A DNA stretch of 64,000 nt from an uncultured Vampirovibrio sp. (GTDB lineage Bacteria > Cyanobacteriota > Vampirovibrionia > Gastranaerophilales > Gastranaerophilaceae): the NCBI GenBank assembly GCA_910578465.1, contig CAJTPW010000004.1, forward strand, positions 124,001-188,000, given 5' to 3'. The translations under genes were made by a program, and so were the position numbers. Below the pieces are notes generated by a model. It did not search any database. It was given only the letters and a program-made list of their open reading frames with translations, and was not told where the DNA came from. Shown here piece after piece: positions 51,336-59,942 of the stretch (its first letter is position 1; the number at the start of each line of letters is the position of its first letter).

Positions 51336-52001
51336 TTGAAAATTAACAACATAAATGCAAATACTGCCTTTGGCAGGGTTATTAAGTTTAATGCGCCGAA
51401 AGAGCGTGTTGAATTTTCTGAAGATGACAGAAGATTTGGTTCTCTGCGCGATTTGCAAAAGGTTTTAAACAGCGAAAAAACTGATATTTATACAAAAAAT
51501 GAAGCAGACAGAATCAAGGGGTTTTTCAAAAATATTCTGGGCGATTATAACGGTCAAAACGGTATAATAATTGCAAAAGCCCATGGCGATACGGTTATTA
51601 TTTCGGGTGAAGATGCAAAGACTGTAAAAGCCCTTGAAAAAAAATATGATACTCCCTATAATTCATCCACCTCAAACAATCGTGTCGGAAGGAATTCGTG
51701 CAAAAACAAGAAAAAAGAAGCAAGGGCCGAAGATATCAAAAAAGCATGTATTGAAATTGCAAGTGAAATTACAAAAAGAAATGAAAACGGCGAAAATTGC
51801 AAACCTGAAACGGAAATAAATCTTTCTTATAAAACCGTTAAAAGAAACGGTATAAAACGCATTGATACTTCAAAATTCGGCTGGTTTGAATATTCTTCAT
51901 TTTACTATGTCGGCACACCCAAAAAATATTATGACCATAAAATGGGCCGTCACAATGTTTTGCGCTCTGTGACATATGAACAGGATAAACTGGAGCTTTA
52001 A
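51336..52001 (+). CDS. hypothetical protein with MKINNINANTAFG start
   Basis: No family recognised. The frame is open from 51243, but a TTG at 51336 with GGAG 6 bases upstream gives a protein beginning MKINNINANTAFGRVIKF, matching the opening of other motif-bearing proteins here; this decides the start. The 221-residue product is basic and soluble. It has a helix-rich middle and a C-terminal segment with Tyr and Lys (FEYSSFYYVGTPKKYYD). It diverges from the envelope operon. It could be an exported or surface protein of the motif class. Confidence 0.65.
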   Translation: MKINNINANTAFGRVIKFNAPKERVEFSEDDRRFGSLRDLQKVLNSEKTDIYTKNEADRIKGFFKNILGDYNGQNGIIIAKAHGDTVIISGEDAKTVKALEKKYDTPYNSSTSNNRVGRNSCKNKKKEARAEDIKKACIEIASEITKRNENGENCKPETEINLSYKTVKRNGIKRIDTSKFGWFEYSSFYYVGTPKKYYDHKMGRHNVLRSVTYEQDKLEL

Positions 52002-52013
52002 AGCCCCGTAGTT

Positions 52014-52475
52014 TTAAAGCGTTTTTATCATTTGCATATAGGGAAGCTCTTCATATCCGCTTTTTTTGTAAACTTCGATTGCGCGCGCGTTTGAAGGTTC
52101 AACTTCAAGCCGAAGCCTTGCTGCTTGGTCTTTGTAGCGGTTTTCTACGAAGTTAAAAAATTCTTTTCCTATTCCGTATCCTCGAAATTCGGGCTTTAAA
52201 TATATGTCTTCAATCCATATGCAAATTCCGCCTGCTTCCGTTGAAAAGCTTTTTGCAACCATTGCATAGCCTGCAGTTTTTCCGTCTGCTTCAAAAACGA
52301 ATCCTTCGATGTACGGAGAACCTTCAATACAGGCTCTAATATCGGCAAGAAACGTTTCATCGCTTGCTTTGTGTATTACCGCAGGAGAATTATAAAAGTC
52401 TTTCATCATATTGAAAACGCAGAGTTTGTCTGTATTTTCAATGTTTCTTATTTTGGTTTTAACAATTGTATTCAT
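52014..52475 (-). CDS. GNAT-family N-acetyltransferase
   Basis: The 153-residue GNAT domain shows the acetyl-CoA loop RGYGIGKEFFNFV and the final strand VEPSNARAIEVYKKSGY, both family signatures. It resembles diamine or amino-group acetyltransferases such as RimI relatives, but the substrate is not clear. It sits alone between the motif-class protein and mutS2. Confidence 0.88.
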   Translation of the reverse strand: MNTIVKTKIRNIENTDKLCVFNMMKDFYNSPAVIHKASDETFLADIRACIEGSPYIEGFVFEADGKTAGYAMVAKSFSTEAGGICIWIEDIYLKPEFRGYGIGKEFFNFVENRYKDQAARLRLEVEPSNARAIEVYKKSGYEELPYMQMIKTL

Positions 52476-52521
52476 CCTGCCCCCTTGTTTTTAGGTCTTA
52501 ATATCTATTATAGCTTGTTTT

Positions 52522-54933
52522 TTAGTTTATATCCACGATGGAAATGCCGTCTCCGCCTTCATTTTGCTCCCCGGCTCTGTATTTTGCAACATAGGGGGAA
52601 TCTCCCAAATAACTTCTTACAGCGCTTTTTAGAGCCCCCGTGCCGTGGCCGTGGATGACCGTAATTTCTCTAATGTTTCTTAATGATGCCATATCAAGCC
52701 TTTTTTCAAGTATATCAAGGGCTTCATCAACTCGCATACCCCTTAAATCCACTCTGGGAGAGAAGTTTGCACTTGCGTGGAAATCATCAAAGCTCACTTG
52801 AAGTTTTTTAAGCGTTTTATTTGGTTTTTTATCGGTCAGGGCAAGCTTTTGTGCCTTTACTTTTGTCTTTATCAGTCCGATTTGCACCTCGCAAAAACCC
52901 TTACCGTCGGGGAAAGACACAAGGGTTGCGACCTGGTTTAAATCCTTTATCAGGACGCTTTGACCCGTTTTTATCGTGTTCCAGTTTACAGGTTGATATT
53001 TTTGTGAAATTTCATCTTCATCATCCGAAAATTCTGCTCTTACCTTATTTTCAAGATTTGCAAGCCTTGAATAAGCCCGTCTTGCAATCTTTTCGCTTTT
53101 TTCTCTTCTAAGCTCTTCAAGCACGGCTTTAATTTCAGCTCTTGCAGCTTCCAATTGCCCCTGATGTTTCTTTTTAAACGTATCAATTGTCTTTTTCTTT
53201 TGAGTTTTTATCTCGTTTAATTTTTCTTCAAGGGTTTCCTCGGTTTCTTTGGCTGAAAGCCTTGATAATTCGGCTTCTTTGGATTTTTGTACCATTTCCT
53301 GATGGGTTTTATGAATTTCGTTGAAAACTTTTGAAGCGGGGTTTTGGTTTTGCGCTAAAAATTCTTTAGCATTTCGGACAATTTCAGAAGGCATATTGAG
53401 GTTTTCCGAGATGTAGAGTGCATTTGAGACTCCTGCAACCCCTAAAAGCAGCTTATAGGTTGGTTTTAGGGTAGTTGTATCAAACTCAACGCTTGCGTTA
53501 AAGAAGCTCGGGTCTTGATATTGCAGGATTTTTAATTCCCCGAGGTGAGTCGTAGTGATGGTTAGCACTCGTTTAGAGGCCAGATATTCAAGTATAGAGC
53601 GGGCTAAAGCCGCACCTTCTTCGGGGTCCGTTCCTGCGCCCAATTCATCAAACAGGACTAAATCCTTATCTGTTGCGGAATTTAGGATTTTAACGACGTT
53701 ATTTATGTGCGCGGAGAAGGTTGAGAGCGATTGTGTTATGCTCTGTTCCTCTGATATATCGGCAAACACCCGTCTGAAGGGGTAAATTTTACAAAAAAGG
53801 GCAGGAATGTGCATACCTGCACATGTCATAACGGCTAAAAGCCCTATGGTCTTTAAGGTTACGGTTTTTCCGCCCGTGTTAGAGCCCGTTATTATTAGCG
53901 ATGTGACGTTTTCATTTAAGTGAAAGTCGTTCTCTACAACGTTTTCACACGTTGCAACAAGCAGAGGATGTCTCATAGCTTGAATTTCAACCTGTTTGGT
54001 GTCACTTAATTCAGCACTTACCCCGGAAATCTGAATTGAATATTTGCACCGTGCGCAAATGCAGTCTAAGGCGGTTAAAACCTCGACTGTGAGCAGGATT
54101 TCAGGTTTTATGGTGTGAAATTTTTGGCTGAGTGCAAAAAGTATCCTCTCAATTTCTGCCCGAATTTCGCTTTCAATCTGTCTAATCCTGTTGTGGAGCG
54201 GGATTAAGACCTCTGGCTCTATAAAAAACGTTTGATTGCTGGCTGAAACGTCATGAACAATGCCTGTAACCTTGCTTTTATCCGACGCTTTGACCTGAAA
54301 CACGGTCCTGTCGTCTCTTTTGGTGTATACGGTGTCTTGCAGATGAGAAACAAAGTCAGAATTGCTTAAAAGCCCTGAAATCAGTATTTTTAGGTTATCC
54401 TGTGTGTCGTTAAGCGCGTTTTTAAGGCGTTTTAGCTCGCTTGAAGCTGTATCTTTTACGGTTAAATCAGAGTTGAAAATCCCGAAAACCTCATCTTCTA
54501 GGGCTTTTTCGGAAATTAATTTCCCTAAAAACTCCTCCCTTAAAAGCTTTGCGCCCTCATTTTTTTGCAGGAAAGTTTTTGTAATTCTTGAAGTTTGAAG
54601 AGTTTTTGCAAGGTCCCAAATGTCTTGTGCGCCAAGTCTTTGCGCCGTTAAGATGTTTTTTGCATCCGCTATAAAATCAACGGGAATTGCTCCTGAATTT
54701 CCAGCATCATCACACAATCTTTTTGCTTCGGTTACAAAATTCAGCTCTTTTTCAATGGTTGTTTTGTTTGAAAATGGGCGCAGCTCAAGGCATTTAGCCT
54801 TTCCAAGCGGTGTATTTGCACACTCTGAAAGGATTTCAAGGACTTTGTCAAACTCAAGTGAGCGCAGATATTTGTCCTCCTGCACTTCTTTACTGGTTTG
54901 TTCAAATGTTTGCTCTAACCGGTTTTCGGGCAT
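52522..54933 (-). CDS. mutS2: endonuclease MutS2 / ribosome-splitting factor
   Basis: MutS2 acts in rescue of collided ribosomes in Bacillus and was first described as a recombination suppressor. The N-terminal clamp and lever regions are followed by the ATPase core: Walker A ITGSNTGGKTVTLKTIG, Walker B LVLFDELGAGTDPEEG, and TTTHLGELK. A long coiled coil and KOW-like segment follow, and the C-terminal Smr domain has VDLRGMRVDEALDIL, VIHGHGTGALKSAV and the YRAGEQNEGGDGISIV tail. Length (803) is normal. Confidence 0.95.
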   Translation of the reverse strand: MPENRLEQTFEQTSKEVQEDKYLRSLEFDKVLEILSECANTPLGKAKCLELRPFSNKTTIEKELNFVTEAKRLCDDAGNSGAIPVDFIADAKNILTAQRLGAQDIWDLAKTLQTSRITKTFLQKNEGAKLLREEFLGKLISEKALEDEVFGIFNSDLTVKDTASSELKRLKNALNDTQDNLKILISGLLSNSDFVSHLQDTVYTKRDDRTVFQVKASDKSKVTGIVHDVSASNQTFFIEPEVLIPLHNRIRQIESEIRAEIERILFALSQKFHTIKPEILLTVEVLTALDCICARCKYSIQISGVSAELSDTKQVEIQAMRHPLLVATCENVVENDFHLNENVTSLIITGSNTGGKTVTLKTIGLLAVMTCAGMHIPALFCKIYPFRRVFADISEEQSITQSLSTFSAHINNVVKILNSATDKDLVLFDELGAGTDPEEGAALARSILEYLASKRVLTITTTHLGELKILQYQDPSFFNASVEFDTTTLKPTYKLLLGVAGVSNALYISENLNMPSEIVRNAKEFLAQNQNPASKVFNEIHKTHQEMVQKSKEAELSRLSAKETEETLEEKLNEIKTQKKKTIDTFKKKHQGQLEAARAEIKAVLEELRREKSEKIARRAYSRLANLENKVRAEFSDDEDEISQKYQPVNWNTIKTGQSVLIKDLNQVATLVSFPDGKGFCEVQIGLIKTKVKAQKLALTDKKPNKTLKKLQVSFDDFHASANFSPRVDLRGMRVDEALDILEKRLDMASLRNIREITVIHGHGTGALKSAVRSYLGDSPYVAKYRAGEQNEGGDGISIVDIN

Positions 54934-54982
54934 TTTTCCTTCTGTCTTAAGCCCTAAAAACCGCTCTGCTATGGATTTTGGG

Positions 54983-57900
54983 CTATTTTAACTTTGAATA
55001 CTCACTTAATATTCTATCAAGACATGCATTTTTACTCAAGTCCCACTCGCGTTTTGTCACACGAATTACTTTAAATCCGCATCGTTCAAGGATTGCCTGC
55101 TTTTTCATATTGCTATAGCGGCATCGCACCTTATCTTCAACCCCGTCGCATTCAACAACAAGATTTTTAAGCAGGATATCCATTGAAACTCCGCCGCACT
55201 CAACCCCCGCTTTTGCAGCAGGTTCGGCCTTTTTTAGCTCTAAAAACACATCTTCTTCAAACTCATTTTTAAACTTATTCTGGTTTCTAAGCTCAAATGT
55301 TTTATTTGAATATAAAATGTATTCGAAATAATCCCTTAAAAGCCCTTCTTGCAAGGTGTTCGGGTCTTTTGAAACAAAGTTTATCATCTTCTTTCTTGCA
55401 CGTGTTATTGCAACGTTAAAAAGATTTGGTTTTTGAAGGAAGGTAAGGCTTTGAGCGTGTGAATTTTGCGCAATTGCCCATGACATAAGAATTATATCCC
55501 TTTCATCCCCCTGAAACGTATGTGCTGTGCCAACTTCAATCTGGTGCCTTTGGATAATATCTCCTGAAAAAGTTTTTAAAATATCTTTTTTAATAAGCTC
55601 AACCTGACCTCTGAATGGGGATATAACCCCGATAGATACGGGTTCTTTGCCCTCTGCCGTATTTTTGGTGTCTTCGGAAATTATATCCTGTAATTTTTTA
55701 ATTATGGCTTCGGATTCTGCCATATTTCTTGTAATTTCCGGGTCAACAGAGCCGTCTGCCACGTATTCAAGCTCTATCGGGCATTTTTTATCAAAATAAG
55801 GACGCATAATTTTTATTCTGCCGCCGTAGAATTCGTTGCTTGAAAACTCAATAATGGGGCGGCTTGAGCGGAAATGTTCATCAAGAAGCACGGGGCTTGC
55901 CGAATAGTAATTTGCTAAATCGAACATCGAATTTGTCCTGAAACGCCACATCAGCTGGTATTTATCATCAATGCCGTATTGATTCAGGAATGACTGCTCT
56001 TTTGCCTTTTCAAGGAAGCTTAAATGCGCAAGCTGCTTGTCATCACCTACGATTACAGCCTTTTTGGCGCGGTAAAGCACGGGAAAACAGCTCGCAATAT
56101 CGCACTGAGAGGCTTCGTCGATGATTACAACATCAAAAAGCCCCGGTTTTAAAGGCAGGCTGTTTGAAATTGCATAAGTTGTCGTACACCAGCAGGGAAA
56201 AGCGTTTAAAAGCGGCTTGAAATCTTCTTTTTCAAGAAGTCTATCTTGAAGTACGCGCTTTCTTGAAACGAGAGATTTTGAATGTACAATAAGTCTCTGG
56301 CGTTTTTTCTGATCGCACAAAAGCTCTTTTAAGGCCGTGCGTCTTCTATTCCTCAAAATGTCTACTGCAAGGCGTTTTTGCTTTCCTTTCAGAGCGGAAA
56401 TTTTCTTTAAAAGCTGGTGAAGATTTCCCGTCCGCATAATTTCATCTTCAATTGCAGCAAGGGTTGCAGACATTTCTTCGGCGTCAAGCTCGTATGAAAG
56501 GCGTCCCATAAGGTCATTTGCCTTTAAAGGCTTTCTGTAATTTAATATTTTTTTGATTTTATTAATTTTTGAACGGCAGGAAATGTTGAAGAAAAGGCCT
56601 CCAAAAGCACGATTTTTGCCTGTTTCAATGTCTTTTTGCATTTTTTGAAGAATATTTTTCAACGTTTTAACATCAGCTAAGTCCAGATGTTCTTTTATAT
56701 AGCGCATTTCACCGATTGCTGCAATCGTTTCCTCAACTTCTGTTGATGTTTGCGTGTATTTTTTCTCTAAACCGATAATCCTTTCAACGGCATTTTCAAG
56801 CCTTTTGATTTCCCCTAAAAGTGCCTTTATATCAGGCACATCGACCAATACCGCATCGGCGTAATCGGAATCCAAATCTACCTTGTTTGAAAGCAAATCT
56901 TCAAGCTTAAAGGTTAACTGTTTTTGATAATTTGCCCTTCCTGCTCGAAGTGCAAGGTATGGTGCTCCAAGCTCATTCAGTCTTTCTGCCACAACATCCA
57001 CGGCTTTATCCATTCTGCTTGCAACAAGAACGGTTTTGCCGTTTGCAATGAGGTGGGATACAAGATTTACAATGGTTTGAGACTTTCCTGTGCCCGGGGG
57101 TCCGTATACTGCAAGGAAATCGTTTTCTTCAATTTTTCTTACGACATCTTCCTGTGAATCGCTTAAAGACAAAGGCGTTACGGGGAAAAAGTCTTTAATT
57201 TCAGGTTCTTTTACGGGTACCTGTTTGCCTTTTGATGTCAAATATTCTTCCTGAATAATGTTTAAGGCGGTTTCTTTTATTGTCCCGAAGGGTTTTTCGC
57301 CTATTTGTAAAAGCTCATGCAATACACCTGCCGTAACGGATGGTCTTTTTGTTAAAATAACCGCCTGCTTTCTTTGCAGACAAAGCTTTTCCACCTTTAC
57401 CTTAGGTTTTTGTTTCATTGTTTCAACGGTGTCAAAGTCCATATCTTCAAGTTCTTCAAGGCTTTCAATCGTGTTTGAATAAAATTCATCAGGCTCTGTG
57501 TGGTAATCGTTTGCAAGGCTTTCATCCTCCGAAAGCATTGCAGCTGTGCTGATTTCAACATCAGGCACAACCGATTTTAACGTTGTTAAAAAGATTTCAA
57601 GCGCATCTTCATTCAACGGCAATTCGGGAACGACTTCTAAAAGCCCCGAAAGCATTGCATCAACCTCTTCTTCCTCATCTTTTTTAATGAGCTGTGCAAG
57701 AGCGCCCGTATTCAAAGAGAGGATGTCATCTTCAGCGGTTAGTTTAATGTTTTTTCCCGTGCGCTCAAGCTTGCAGGGTACATATAAAAGCGGAGTCAAA
57801 AATTCATTGTTTTTGCGGCTTTTGCCGTTTTTCCCGACCAAAAACATAAACCCGTAGATTAAATATTTCTCCTTCTGGCTCATATCGGATTGAACCATAA

Positions 57901-58132
57901 GTTCGGTGAGAAAGCTGTTTGAGCCATCCAGCATTAAAGGCGTGTCAAATTCTGTGAAAAGCTTCTCTTCGCCGTCCAAAAAGACCCATTTATTGTCCTT
58001 GTCGCCTTTTAAATTGCGGAATGTGGATGATTTAACCTCTTCTCTGATACAATCGTGGAGATACTGGGAGATTTTTTTGATGAAACTTCCCGTAAAGGCT
58101 TGAGTTATGACTTTTGGTACAGCTTGAAGCAT
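54983..58132 (-). CDS. SF1 DNA2/NAM7-type helicase with C-terminal nuclease-like domain
   Basis: The large protein (about 1049 residues) has a superfamily 1 helicase core. Walker A YGPPGTGKSQTI lies near residue 340, Walker B is VIIDEASQCD, and the later motifs are VGDDKQLAHL, TAHTFQGDERDII and NVAITRARKK. A coiled-coil insertion separates motif I from II, as in NAM7-type enzymes. The C-terminal region (VFLELKKAEPAAKAG, LVVECDGVE, KKQAILERCGFKVIRVT) matches the DUF559/Vsr-like endonuclease fold. The domain order is seen in stand-alone defence-like helicases. I chose the ATG at 58132 (GGGA 7 bases upstream) over the one 7 codons upstream. Confidence 0.82.
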   Translation of the reverse strand: MLQAVPKVITQAFTGSFIKKISQYLHDCIREEVKSSTFRNLKGDKDNKWVFLDGEEKLFTEFDTPLMLDGSNSFLTELMVQSDMSQKEKYLIYGFMFLVGKNGKSRKNNEFLTPLLYVPCKLERTGKNIKLTAEDDILSLNTGALAQLIKKDEEEEVDAMLSGLLEVVPELPLNEDALEIFLTTLKSVVPDVEISTAAMLSEDESLANDYHTEPDEFYSNTIESLEELEDMDFDTVETMKQKPKVKVEKLCLQRKQAVILTKRPSVTAGVLHELLQIGEKPFGTIKETALNIIQEEYLTSKGKQVPVKEPEIKDFFPVTPLSLSDSQEDVVRKIEENDFLAVYGPPGTGKSQTIVNLVSHLIANGKTVLVASRMDKAVDVVAERLNELGAPYLALRAGRANYQKQLTFKLEDLLSNKVDLDSDYADAVLVDVPDIKALLGEIKRLENAVERIIGLEKKYTQTSTEVEETIAAIGEMRYIKEHLDLADVKTLKNILQKMQKDIETGKNRAFGGLFFNISCRSKINKIKKILNYRKPLKANDLMGRLSYELDAEEMSATLAAIEDEIMRTGNLHQLLKKISALKGKQKRLAVDILRNRRRTALKELLCDQKKRQRLIVHSKSLVSRKRVLQDRLLEKEDFKPLLNAFPCWCTTTYAISNSLPLKPGLFDVVIIDEASQCDIASCFPVLYRAKKAVIVGDDKQLAHLSFLEKAKEQSFLNQYGIDDKYQLMWRFRTNSMFDLANYYSASPVLLDEHFRSSRPIIEFSSNEFYGGRIKIMRPYFDKKCPIELEYVADGSVDPEITRNMAESEAIIKKLQDIISEDTKNTAEGKEPVSIGVISPFRGQVELIKKDILKTFSGDIIQRHQIEVGTAHTFQGDERDIILMSWAIAQNSHAQSLTFLQKPNLFNVAITRARKKMINFVSKDPNTLQEGLLRDYFEYILYSNKTFELRNQNKFKNEFEEDVFLELKKAEPAAKAGVECGGVSMDILLKNLVVECDGVEDKVRCRYSNMKKQAILERCGFKVIRVTKREWDLSKNACLDRILSEYSKLK

Positions 58133-58411
58133 TGGTTTTTCCCTTAATTTCAATATATTTTATCTGCGGAAACTTTGAAATTTTGAACATTTTACCGCAG
58201 AATAATTGTATCATTATTTTTAAACTCAGGGGTCATTTAAAGAGATTATTTACCGTTTTAAACTTTATAATAGGCCCGTTGAAATTTATTTTGAGTTATT
58301 TTAAAGCTGAAAAAATTTTTTATAATCGGGTGCTCTTGAAAAAAAGTTTGGTTTGATGTAGTATGTGTGTTAGCCTCTGCAGGGCAAAAGATTTGACAAT
58401 TTAATATTTAT

Positions 58412-58484
58412 GCGGACGTAACTCAATTGGTAGAGTCCTTGCCTTCCAAGCAAGTTGTTGCGAGTTCGAGCCTCGTCGTCCGCT
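58412..58484 (+). tRNA. tRNA-Gly (anticodon TCC)
   Basis: Cloverleaf folds cleanly: acceptor GCGGACG with CGTCCGC, D stem ACTC/GAGT, anticodon stem CTTGC/GCAAG with loop CTTCCAA, T stem GCGAG/CTCGT with TTCGAGC. The discriminator is T and the CCA is not encoded. Confidence 0.95.
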
Positions 58485-58503
58485 AATTTTATTGATAATT
58501 GAA
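58468..58503 (+). repeat. direct repeat, left copy (3' end of tRNA-Gly)
   Basis: A 36-base segment covering the last 17 bases of the tRNA and 19 bases downstream recurs 170 bases later with one mismatch. Confidence 0.85.
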
Positions 58504-58637
58504 TAAATAATGCGAGAACGAGCAACGTTGCGATGCTTTAATCGTTGGCGAAGAATGAGCCTTACGAGTGAAGTATGCGCAGGAGGCATAGTAAAATCGA
58601 GAACGATAGTTCCGATTTTCAAGCCTGCCAGAAGTGA

Positions 58638-58673
58638 GAGCCTCGTCGTCCGCTAATTTTATTGATGATTGAA
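58638..58673 (+). repeat. direct repeat, right copy
   Basis: The second copy of the tRNA 3'-end segment, 170 bases after the first; A at one position of the left copy is G here. The bases just before it also loosely resemble the anticodon arm of the tRNA. Confidence 0.85.
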
Positions 58674-58681
58674 CATTTATA

Positions 58682-58702
58682 AAAAGCCCTGTCAGGGCTT
58701 TT
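58682..58702 (+). terminator. terminator between the two tRNA genes
   Basis: AAAAGCCCT and AGGGCTTTT form a 9-bp stem with a 3-base loop. Confidence 0.8.
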
Positions 58703-58721
58703 GTAGTTTAAACCATTTTTT

Positions 58722-58796
58722 GCGGGGGTAATTCAGTGGTAGAATGCAACCTTCCCAAGGTTGACGCCGCGGGTTCGAGCCCCGTCCCCCGCTCCA
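58722..58796 (+). tRNA. tRNA-Gly (anticodon CCC)
   Basis: Acceptor GCGGGGG with CCCCCGC, anticodon stem CAACC/GGTTG with loop TTCCCAA, and T arm with GTTCGAGCC. Unlike the first tRNA here, the CCA end is encoded (58794-58796). Confidence 0.95.
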
Positions 58797-58850
58797 TTAA
58801 GTTTTTAAGGGATTTATAAATTGACAATCGGGGATGGTTGGCGAGAACCG

Positions 58851-59924
58851 CTAAACAGCGGGTTCGGCGGATTTTGCTTTTTTATATTCATCCCAAATTT
58901 GTTTTTTTAGAGTATTTATAAGCTTTTCATCCGAATGAATACGATTGCACAGATAATCACTTTGATGTCTTTCATCAGCAGGCACGGCGTTGCAAAATGC
59001 CGAAACAGCAGAGTAAATATAACCTGTTATGTAGCTTGGGATAAATGTTTCCGGAAAATCTTCCATAAGCTCTATATCTAAATCATTTAAATAAAGGTGA
59101 AATTCTTCCGTATCTTTATCTTTGCATATGCTTACACAGTCTACCCTCGGCGGTATTCCAAAGTTTAAAAGTCTTCCGATTTCTTTTACGACAGGCTGCA
59201 GCATGGCGATTACTTTTTCACTATTCATATTTTCTGCGTCGTATAGGTTTACAAAGGAATAGTTTTTTGTATCTGCAATTTCAAACGAATGTTCGCTGTA
59301 CGGTTTCATCAAAACTGCAGGAAATTCAACTCCTGCAACCTTTACGGGCACAATGTCAAATATATCGTTTGTCTTAAAACCATGCCGTCTTAAAAAAGCT
59401 GTATTTTCAGGTTCAAATTCAAGTACATTAAGCCATTTGTTTCCTGCGGCGTTGGGCCCGTCTGTATATGAGGGAAGCGCAAGCGCATATTTTTTGCCGT
59501 CCTTTTCTATTTGAAAAACGTTTTTTGTGCCGCCGCTGCCTGAAAAGCTTGCATTGTATTTTTCTCCGTCAATTTCAAACATATCTTTTATGACAGGGTT
59601 TTTATCCGCAGGAGACAATGCGTCCATCTTTGTTTTATTCGAGCGCATAAATTCCTGCACAGTTGTAATGCTTTTTACTGTCAGCATATTTTTTGCTTTG
59701 TTGTAGGAAATTTTTTTGAAAGGATGTTGTGTATTTTCTGTTTCCTTGTTCGCCAGTGCAGGGTTTGTCTGCACTCTGCTTTGTTCCGCATTTGCAAGAT
59801 GTTTTTCAAAGGTATCCGCTTTTAGAGGTGGTGTCATCCGAAGGGGCACATAAATCTTTGCTTCCTGTCGTCCTTTAAAATTTGCCTGATTTATATTTTG
59901 CAGAATATTAATATTTGTAATCAT
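58851..59924 (-). CDS. kinase-fold-like protein with N-terminal NFKG motif
   Basis: The first 40 residues carry the signature MITNINILQNINQANFKGRQ (NFKG at 15-18). A Lys/Asn-rich linker follows, and a domain from about residue 115 looks like a divergent protein-kinase fold. It has a Gly-rich loop (SFSGSGGTKNVFQI, 126-139), a strand KKYALALP where the usual Lys is Ala149, a Glu-bearing helix (LEFEPENTAFLRRHG), a hinge-like VLMKPYSE, and RVDCVSICKDKD and LNDLDIE in place of the catalytic and metal motifs. Key residues are missing, so it is probably a pseudokinase. It lies 18 bases after the gene at 59943 and could bind the same partner. Confidence 0.55.
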   Translation of the reverse strand: MITNINILQNINQANFKGRQEAKIYVPLRMTPPLKADTFEKHLANAEQSRVQTNPALANKETENTQHPFKKISYNKAKNMLTVKSITTVQEFMRSNKTKMDALSPADKNPVIKDMFEIDGEKYNASFSGSGGTKNVFQIEKDGKKYALALPSYTDGPNAAGNKWLNVLEFEPENTAFLRRHGFKTNDIFDIVPVKVAGVEFPAVLMKPYSEHSFEIADTKNYSFVNLYDAENMNSEKVIAMLQPVVKEIGRLLNFGIPPRVDCVSICKDKDTEEFHLYLNDLDIELMEDFPETFIPSYITGYIYSAVSAFCNAVPADERHQSDYLCNRIHSDEKLINTLKKQIWDEYKKAKSAEPAV

Positions 59925-59942
59925 TTTTTATATTTTAGTGCC

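Noticed and set aside
58401..58622. 73-codon minus-strand frame over the tRNA-Gly
   Set aside because: It is antisense to a clear tRNA and its end reads like the usual false protein from a tRNA strand.
58682..58796. Operon of two tRNAs
   Set aside because: A perfect terminator lies between them, so they are probably separate transcripts.
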